Origin: an uncultured Clostridium sp.
GTDB taxonomy: Bacteria > Bacillota > Clostridia > Lachnospirales > Lachnospiraceae
Assembly: GCA_900549235.1 (NCBI GenBank)
Contig: URNT01000006.1
Location: 39,167 to 103,166 of the forward strand
DNA length: 64,000 bases
Direction of reading: 5' to 3'
Shown: positions 58,835 to 64,000 of the stretch, piece by piece
Layout: every line of letters begins with the position of its first letter
Position numbering within the stretch: the stretch's first letter is position 1
The notes under the pieces: generated by a model
The model's database searches: none
Told to the model about the DNA's origin: nothing
Seen by the model: the letters and a program-made list of their open reading frames with translations, nothing else
Translations under genes and position numbers: made by a program

Positions 58835-60151
58835 ATGTTAAAGATCAACTATATGTCCACCTTGTTTGTTGGTATTGATGTAAGCTCAAAGACTAATTCC
58901 GTCTATGCGATGGACTTTGAGGAAAACAAATATCTTTCTGCATCCTTTGGCAACAATCAGCCCGGTGCCGATGAACTTGTGAATAGGATCGCCGCATGTA
59001 TGCAGAAGCATAGAAATCTGGATACGCTTCTTATCGTTCTGGAATCTACTTCTGTATATAGCGTCCATATTTCAAACTTCCTGACTTCCAGCGAGGTCCT
59101 CATGCCCTACAAGCCTTATGTCTTCTGCGTAAATCCAAAGGCCACTGCGAATTACCGTAAGTCCTATATCGGAATGGAAAAAACCGATCCCACAGACGCC
59201 TATCTCATTGCGGATTTTGGAAGGGTAGGCCGTACCAAAAAGCTGGAACCTTGGCGCGGAGGGCAGTTCATTTCCCTGAAACGCCTTGCAAGACACCGTA
59301 TGCACCTTTCCGCGTGCATCACCAGAGAGAAAACCTATATGGTCTCCAATCTCTATCTGAAGTTCAGTGAGCTTCAGCTCCTGGAAGGCGATGACCAGCC
59401 CTTTGGCAACCTCTATGGTGCTACATCCTCCGCTGTCCTGACGGAGTTTCTGTCTCCACAGGAGATTATCGATATGCCGGAAGAGGACCTGCTTACCTTC
59501 CTTGCACAAAAAAGCAGAAACCGCATCTCTGACCTGTCTAAAACTTCCGAGCTTCTACGGAAAGCGGCCAGGGATTCTTACCGCCTGGATAAGTGCATGT
59601 ACGAACCACTGAATATATCACTGGCAAGCTCGTTTAACTGTATCCAGGCCTATCAGAAAGAAATCAGGCTGATCGAGCAGGCGATCGACAAATGCATCAA
59701 GGGAATGAACACAAACGCCCTGATCATCCTTCAATCCATACCCGGAATCGGTCCGGTATGGACATCTGGGATCCTGTCAGAAATCGGCGATATCACAGCG
59801 TTTCATTCGTCTGATGCTCTTGCCAAATACGCCGGACTTTACTGGCCCAAGGGGGATTCCGGAGATTTCACTTCCGAGGATAACCAAATGTCGAAAGCCG
59901 GAAATCCCTATCTTCGCTACTATCTTGGCGAAGCGGCAAACAGCGTCAGGAAGCACATCCCTGAATATGCTGATTTCTATGCCAGAAAATATGCTGAGGT
60001 AACCAAACATCAGCACAAAAGAGCACTCGCGCTTACATCTCGTAAATTTGTACGACTCGTTTTTGGATTGCTGGTCAAAAACCAACTGTACACCGGCGAA
60101 AAGCTGGACACCGAATATAATATCGAGTCGAACCGACATTCGGTTTTTTGA
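58835..60151 (+). CDS. IS110-family transposase
   Basis: 438 residues from ATG 58835 with GGAGGTG upstream. DEDD N-terminal domain: LFVGIDVSSKTNSV (Asp), LIVLESTSVYS (Glu), KTDPTDAYLIADF (two Asp), and the C-terminal domain IPGIGPVWTSGILSEIGDIT and QMSKAGNPYLRYYLGEAA, with the conserved Ser/Gly region that is catalytic in IS110 enzymes. Frame intact, so the element may be active. Confidence 0.92.
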   Translation: MLKINYMSTLFVGIDVSSKTNSVYAMDFEENKYLSASFGNNQPGADELVNRIAACMQKHRNLDTLLIVLESTSVYSVHISNFLTSSEVLMPYKPYVFCVNPKATANYRKSYIGMEKTDPTDAYLIADFGRVGRTKKLEPWRGGQFISLKRLARHRMHLSACITREKTYMVSNLYLKFSELQLLEGDDQPFGNLYGATSSAVLTEFLSPQEIIDMPEEDLLTFLAQKSRNRISDLSKTSELLRKAARDSYRLDKCMYEPLNISLASSFNCIQAYQKEIRLIEQAIDKCIKGMNTNALIILQSIPGIGPVWTSGILSEIGDITAFHSSDALAKYAGLYWPKGDSGDFTSEDNQMSKAGNPYLRYYLGEAANSVRKHIPEYADFYARKYAEVTKHQHKRALALTSRKFVRLVFGLLVKNQLYTGEKLDTEYNIESNRHSVF

Positions 60152-60247
60152 AATATATACCGAAAGTCTATTAAAGTTACCCTTTTTTCAGAAAAACACA
60201 TCAAAATCTTTTTCAAAAAGTTCTTGACATATCACCAGAATGCTAGA

Positions 60248-61162
60248 TCATGCATCGTAATTTACCTTGCATTTGGACCAGCGCATAGTCAGAACCGTAA
60301 AGATCATCAATATGACAAAAAATACAATACTTGCACAGGCTGCTCTGTCCACGCGATAATCTTTAAACGCAAGATCATAGATCCAGTACACGATCACTTC
60401 TGTGGTTCCGTACGGCCCCCCCTCTGTCATCACATCAACAGTCTGAAATACATTCATTGCGCCTAAAAAGGTTGTCACAAATATGAATAATGTAGTAGGT
60501 GCCAAAAGCGGTACCGTAATATATCTCCAAAGCTGAAATCTGCCCGCGCCATCCAAAGATGCCGCTTCATAGTAATCTTGAGAAATTCCTTTCATCGCCG
60601 AAAGATAAATAATCATGGCATACCCTACATTTCTCCAGGCCGCTACCAGAATAACTGACCAGATCGCATGTTCCGGCGCAGTGAGCCATCTTACAGGGCT
60701 AAGACCGGCAGTGGTAAGGATTTTGTTAAAAAGGCCATACTGATCATTCATCATCCATACAAATACCACACCGATAGAAGATACGGATATGTATTTAGGA
60801 AGTACCAGGATGGAACGCATGGCATTGAAGATTCTATTTGATTTATTAAACAAATGTGCCAGTGCCATTCCGCCCGCTAAAGCTGCAATTACCTCTCCGA
60901 ATGTATAAACGGCAGTCACTGATAATGTCTGCAGAAACTGATATCCGCCTTTCCCGCCTACAAGCCATTTCCAGTTTTCCAGTCCCACATATTCGTATTC
61001 CTTTCGCAAAAGATTCCAATCTGTAAAACTAGTATTCAGAAGGTCTGCGATAGGATAATATGTTATAACCAGAAAATACGCAACTACAGGAAAGACACAC
61101 AAAAAATCCAGGCAATATTTTTTCCATTTTGTTTTTTTACCCTGTCTCACGCCTCGCACCAT
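60248..61162 (-). CDS. CUT1 ABC transporter, outer permease (MalF/UgpA type)
   Basis: 304 residues, six membrane segments, EAA loop YYEAASLDGAGRFQLWRYI. The C-terminus MRWSKCKVNYDA is typical of the family. It follows the binding protein gene by 35 bp. RBS AGAGGAG. Partner of the permease at 57681-58523. Confidence 0.9.
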   Translation of the reverse strand: MVRGVRQGKKTKWKKYCLDFLCVFPVVAYFLVITYYPIADLLNTSFTDWNLLRKEYEYVGLENWKWLVGGKGGYQFLQTLSVTAVYTFGEVIAALAGGMALAHLFNKSNRIFNAMRSILVLPKYISVSSIGVVFVWMMNDQYGLFNKILTTAGLSPVRWLTAPEHAIWSVILVAAWRNVGYAMIIYLSAMKGISQDYYEAASLDGAGRFQLWRYITVPLLAPTTLFIFVTTFLGAMNVFQTVDVMTEGGPYGTTEVIVYWIYDLAFKDYRVDRAACASIVFFVILMIFTVLTMRWSKCKVNYDA

Positions 61163-61197
61163 CCCGTCTCCTCTTTCTCTTTTACGTCTTTCCTGCT

Positions 61198-62466
61198 TTA
61201 TTCGCCTGCCAGAGCATCATTCATGTCCGGCACATAGCTTTCCAATACCGCTTTGACATCCTTATCTTCCAGCATGGCTTCGCCCATGGCACTCTCCCAC
61301 AACGTTTTCATATTAGAAACGCCTGTTCCCCTTTCTCTGGGGATAATGGAGTCAAGGCGCTCAAAAACATCTGCATACTCAGGATTTTTTTCCAGATATG
61401 CCTGCCCTAAAGGCCCCTCCACAGTGGTCGTTCTTGTGGGCAGATAGCCAGTTGCCTCTACCATGGCCATATTACTCTCAGGAGTAGTCATAAACTTAAT
61501 AAACTGCCATGCCGCGTTTTTCTGTTCCTGACTGATATTTGCCGGAATCCCCAACCCTGTACCACCGACTTCCGAAATATGATTTACCTGGCCTGCCGGC
61601 GGAAACATCATGCCCACTTCGAAATCGCAAAGATCCTGATATGTCTGATAGATTCCGGTGGAATGAATTACCGCAAAATATTTTCCCTCTGAAAAGGCCG
61701 TACGCATATTTGCAGAGGCTCCTTTTCCATAAGCCCAATCTACTTTATCATCCCTTACCCACTGCTGAATCTGCTGTGACAATTTCAGCGCAGAACCTTC
61801 TGCCACATCGGTAGTTCCGTCCTCCTTTACCCAGTCCACACCGGCATTTACCCAGACAGGATCTTCATAGAATGCATCCCATCCACCAAAGCAAAGGGCC
61901 TTTCGATCCGATGCTGCCGCCTTATTAACAAACGCTTCCATCTCATCCCAACTGGCAGGCATTGCAATTCTTTCCGCTTCTGCCATATCCTTATTATAAA
62001 ACCATACGCAGGCAGAGTTCAAAAAAGGAAGAAAAATTGTGTCCCCATTCCAGGAAAAAGTCTCTACCATACCTTGTGCAAATTCTTCAATGGGAAAATG
62101 ATCTGCCTCAAAATATTTTTGAAGGGGCTCCATTACCCCAGATTCCTGATATGCTGCCACACTGTCCGAGTTGGAAGTAAGGACTGCAGGTAAATCCTGG
62201 CCGCCTGCTGCATTTGCCGCAATAAATTTTTCTTCCGTCTCCCCAGCGCTTCCAGTATAAATTACTTCCACTGATATCAAGGGGTTCTCCTTTTCGAACT
62301 GATCTACAAGCGCCTGTAAATCATCTCTGTACTGCTCTTCAACCGTATGCCAGAATGTGATTGTAATCGGTTCCGTTTCTGTAAAATTTGTCTGATTCGT
62401 ATTTCCACATGCAGTCAAGAAAATACCAAGTACCAGTACCCCAAAAATACTCATTGCTCGTTTCAT
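61198..62466 (-). CDS. CUT1 ABC transporter, substrate-binding lipoprotein
   Basis: 422 residues. Signal peptide MKRAMSIFGVLVLGIFL with lipobox TAC, then a type II periplasmic fold ITITFWHTVEEQYRDDLQAL, typical of sugar and glycerol-3-phosphate receptors (UgpB/MalE). GVSNMKTLWESAM near the end is a family trait. There is no ATPase gene in the cluster; CUT1 systems often share a common MsmK-type ATPase encoded elsewhere. Ligand possibly a phosphonate-containing or sugar-linked compound. Confidence 0.9.
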   Translation of the reverse strand: MKRAMSIFGVLVLGIFLTACGNTNQTNFTETEPITITFWHTVEEQYRDDLQALVDQFEKENPLISVEVIYTGSAGETEEKFIAANAAGGQDLPAVLTSNSDSVAAYQESGVMEPLQKYFEADHFPIEEFAQGMVETFSWNGDTIFLPFLNSACVWFYNKDMAEAERIAMPASWDEMEAFVNKAAASDRKALCFGGWDAFYEDPVWVNAGVDWVKEDGTTDVAEGSALKLSQQIQQWVRDDKVDWAYGKGASANMRTAFSEGKYFAVIHSTGIYQTYQDLCDFEVGMMFPPAGQVNHISEVGGTGLGIPANISQEQKNAAWQFIKFMTTPESNMAMVEATGYLPTRTTTVEGPLGQAYLEKNPEYADVFERLDSIIPRERGTGVSNMKTLWESAMGEAMLEDKDVKAVLESYVPDMNDALAGE

Positions 62467-62484
62467 TTTTTTTCTCCTTAATTA

Positions 62485-63276
62485 TTAAACCAAGCGGTTA
62501 TTTAAAGTTTCCACAGCTGCAGGAAGTTCCAGAATAGAATCAATGACCATATCTGCCCCGGCTTTTATATAAAGTTCTTGGGCTTTTTTCTTACGTCGCT
62601 TCAATTCCTCCTCATCCATGCTGTCATATTCTTCTTTTGTTAAACCAAGCAGATTTGAACCTGTCAAAATTCCAATGCTCCATGCCCCGGCATTTTTCCC
62701 CTCCAAAATATCCACTACAGTGTCTCCGACCTTTACTACTCTGGTTGCCGGATATACTTGAAGCCGCTTCATACATTCAAACAACATAAATGGCGCCGGT
62801 CTTCCCATTCCTGTTATATCTGGCGTAATTACACAATCTGCCACATAGCCCTCCTGCTCTGCCTTAGGTAGCACCTGTTTCATCATCTGCGAATGATATC
62901 CTGTTGTAGAGCCAATTTTTATCCCCTGCTGACGAAGTTTTTTTACTGTTTCTACAACCCCCGGAATAGGGGCACTATACGCTGCCACCACCTGGAATAG
63001 TGTTTCTTCAAATTTCTCATATAACCGCTCTACATCCTCCTCCGTCCAGCATCTCCCATGATTTTTTCCCCACTCCTCACTTCCTGTTTTCAGAGAAAGC
63101 AATGCACGGATATGATCCTTTTTTTCCATACCCATGGGACCATGAATCTCATTTCGCAAAAAATGGATTCCTTCCGCTTTGAAAATCTGATCAAATACTT
63201 CTGTTGGCGCATTTGATCCATAATCCACTGTGGTTCCCGCCCAATCAAAAACAACCATTTGAATACCCTGTTCCAT
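62485..63276 (-). CDS. phnX: Phosphonoacetaldehyde hydrolase (PhnX)
   Basis: 263 residues, HAD superfamily with the PhnX-specific features. Nucleophile motif FDWAGTTVDYG (Asp11), Schiff-base Lys52 in PMGMEKKDHIRAL (aligned to the PMGLxKxDHxRAL of known enzymes), GSTTGYHSQMM, and acidic site KVGDTVVDILEG. It cleaves the C-P bond of phosphonoacetaldehyde to acetaldehyde and phosphate. First gene of the cluster by transcription. RBS AAAGGAG. Usual partner PhnW (2-aminoethylphosphonate aminotransferase) is absent here. Confidence 0.92.
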   Translation of the reverse strand: MEQGIQMVVFDWAGTTVDYGSNAPTEVFDQIFKAEGIHFLRNEIHGPMGMEKKDHIRALLSLKTGSEEWGKNHGRCWTEEDVERLYEKFEETLFQVVAAYSAPIPGVVETVKKLRQQGIKIGSTTGYHSQMMKQVLPKAEQEGYVADCVITPDITGMGRPAPFMLFECMKRLQVYPATRVVKVGDTVVDILEGKNAGAWSIGILTGSNLLGLTKEEYDSMDEEELKRRKKKAQELYIKAGADMVIDSILELPAAVETLNNRLV

Positions 63277-63287
63277 CTTTTTTCTCC

Positions 63288-63338
63288 TTTTTTGCTTGTT
63301 TTTGCTTATTTTTGCTGTTTTTTACTGTTTGTGCTTGG
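63288..63338 (-). repeat. Tandem T-rich 10-bp repeats, candidate DeoR operator
   Basis: Plus-strand reading shows TTTTTTGCTTG, TTTTTGCTTA, TTTTTGCTG, TTTTTTACTG and GTGCTTGG in a row, about one helical turn apart, between the phnX promoter and its ribosome site. DeoR-type regulators often bind short direct repeats of T-rich sequence. The assignment to the regulator at 54682-55440 is inferred. Confidence 0.45.
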
Positions 63339-63368
63339 ATTATATCTCTTTATTTGCAGTGTTTACAA
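63339..63368 (-). promoter_or_regulatory. Promoter of the phnX operon
   Basis: Minus strand: TTGTAA (63363-63368), 18-bp spacer, TATAAT (63339-63344). The candidate operator repeats lie directly downstream. Confidence 0.75.
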
Positions 63369-63477
63369 GTTCATCGTAGTAAAACTTATGTAAAAACTCT
63401 GAAAAAAACGGACCATCAAACCGAAATTAGCGGATGCGGCCTGAGTTGTCCCCCTGTTTTTGTACCCCCATTCTCCC

Positions 63478-63506
63478 TTGTATAACAAGACACGATATAC
63501 TATAAT
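63478..63506 (+). promoter_or_regulatory. Promoter of the HxlR gene
   Basis: TTGTAT (63478-63483), 17-bp spacer, TATAAT (63501-63506). Confidence 0.8.
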
Positions 63507-63554
63507 CAGAATGTAACTCTCTTTTTTGAACTTTTGGAAAGGCGGAATTCTCTT

Positions 63555-63878
63555 ATGCTGACAAAAGATGAATTACCAGAATGTCCCGTAGCAACAACGG
63601 TACAGCTTATCGGAAGCAAGTGGAAATTGCTGATTTTGAGAAACCTTTTACAACGCCCATGGCGTTTTAGCGAATTAAAGAAATCCCTGGAAGGTATCAG
63701 TCAAAAAGTCTTAACTGACAGTCTGCGGTCTACGGAGGCAGATGGAATTATTACCCGGACTGTTTACCCGGAAGTACCGCCCCGCGTAGAATATGAACTG
63801 AATGACGTGGGCGAATCCATACGTCCGATTATTGTGGCTATGGAAGAATGGGGAATCCGTTATAAACAGAAACTGTGA
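63555..63878 (+). CDS. HxlR-family transcriptional regulator
   Basis: 107 residues from ATG 63555, with GAAAGGCGG upstream. Winged-helix HxlR pattern: the PVATTVQLIGSKWKLLILRN opening (first Cys in ECPV), HTH FSELKKSLEGISQKVLTDSL, wing YPEVPPRVEYELND. Small dimeric regulators of this type respond to redox or aldehyde stress. It is divergent from phnX but has its own promoter; a link to phosphonate metabolism is unproven. Confidence 0.9.
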   Translation: MLTKDELPECPVATTVQLIGSKWKLLILRNLLQRPWRFSELKKSLEGISQKVLTDSLRSTEADGIITRTVYPEVPPRVEYELNDVGESIRPIIVAMEEWGIRYKQKL

Positions 63879-64000
63879 GTCCATGGCAACCGGACAGCCA
63901 ATAAGTCCAAAAAGGCAAAAAATCGAGGTCGAAAATGAGTCTATTAAAGTTTTTCTGTAAATAAAGATTTAAAAGGTCTTCTATGATAAAATAATAAATC
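63879..64000. other. Non-coding tail with a short match to the IS110 right flank
   Basis: No gene is visible. AGTCTATTAAAGTT (63938-63951) is identical to 60165-60178, 14 bp after the IS110 transposase stop, and ATCGAGGTCGAA (63922-63933 region) resembles ATCGAGTCGAA near that stop. Possibly a remnant or the start of another IS110 end. Confidence 0.35.

Larger units (their letters stand above)
58550..60240 (+). mobile_element. IS110-family insertion sequence
   Basis: Transposase plus non-coding ends between two permease genes of one ABC transporter. IS110 elements have no clear inverted repeats and no target duplication, so the exact ends cannot be read; the interval given is the gap between the flanking genes less about 20 bp for the ribosome site. 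The transposase gene is on the strand opposite to the host operon. Confidence 0.75.

Overview
The window looks like a chromosomal segment of an anaerobic gut Firmicute of the Lachnospiraceae (Clostridium cluster XIVa, Enterocloster/Lachnoclostridium-like). This rests on strong AGGAGG ribosome sites, moderate GC, an NAD(P)-linked [FeFe]-hydrogenase locus with the clostridial DRTGG/PHP/sensory-hydrogenase satellite genes, a cobalamin riboswitch, many solute-binding lipoproteins with acidic Ala/Glu/Thr linkers, and IS3 and IS110 elements. No tRNA, rRNA, CRISPR array, phage module or plasmid replication gene was seen. Most of the DNA is ordinary core or catabolic sequence. The accessory parts are about 33.6-34.8 kb and 52.2-60.2 kb.

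Layout. 0-5 kb: end of a MarR-like gene, then a minus-strand operon (permease, HyuA-type hydantoinase/oxoprolinase, small HExxH protein, GntR regulator) behind a promoter carrying twin palindromes. 5-8 kb: a small conserved cysteine protein and a polar amino-acid ABC transporter with an ARG-box-like operator. 8-14.3 kb: sbcD-sbcC, a pentapeptide-repeat gene and an FchA-FolD fusion. 14.5-24.2 kb: a DUF975 membrane protein, then two divergent hydrogenase operons: leftward a regulatory/sensory set (DRTGG, GHKL ATPase, HydS-like protein, DRTGG-like, PHP), rightward the structural genes (NuoE-like, GHKL ATPase, HndB-like, NuoF-like, HydA). 24.4-26.7 kb: flotillin plus three small membrane proteins. 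26.8-33.6 kb: a hydantoin/dihydropyrimidine locus (amidohydrolase, NupNOPQ-like nucleoside ABC transporter, Asp/Glu/hydantoin racemase).

33.6-38 kb: two divergent ribbon-helix-helix genes sharing a dense operator, a duplicated type I toxin-antitoxin locus with one intact toxin, and a two-component system. 38-47 kb: one long minus-strand operon under a cobalamin riboswitch: lipoprotein CbiK-like chelatase, binding protein with two beta modules, FecCD permease, FecE-like ATPase with an extra C-terminal domain, an ABC-2 exporter pair and an ABC-F protein. 47-51.6 kb: a small conserved protein, glycerate kinase, CdaR-type regulator and glyA. 51.8-54.7 kb: a lipoprotein that is only signal peptide plus linker, a dead IS3-family element and broken MFS and dehydrogenase genes. 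54.7-63.3 kb: a DeoR-regulated cluster of phosphonoacetaldehyde hydrolase, iron alcohol dehydrogenase, sugar-phosphate isomerase and a CUT1 ABC transporter, split by an IS110 element. 63.5 kb to the end: an HxlR regulator.

The observations I rate highest are: the phosphonate cluster, which has a sugar-type transporter and an alcohol dehydrogenase but no aminotransferase; the FchA-FolD fusion, whose FolD half has lost the cyclohydrolase lysine that the FchA half could replace; the duplicated type I toxin-antitoxin locus, where one copy keeps only the antisense gene; and the riboswitch operon built around an exported CbiK-like chelatase.
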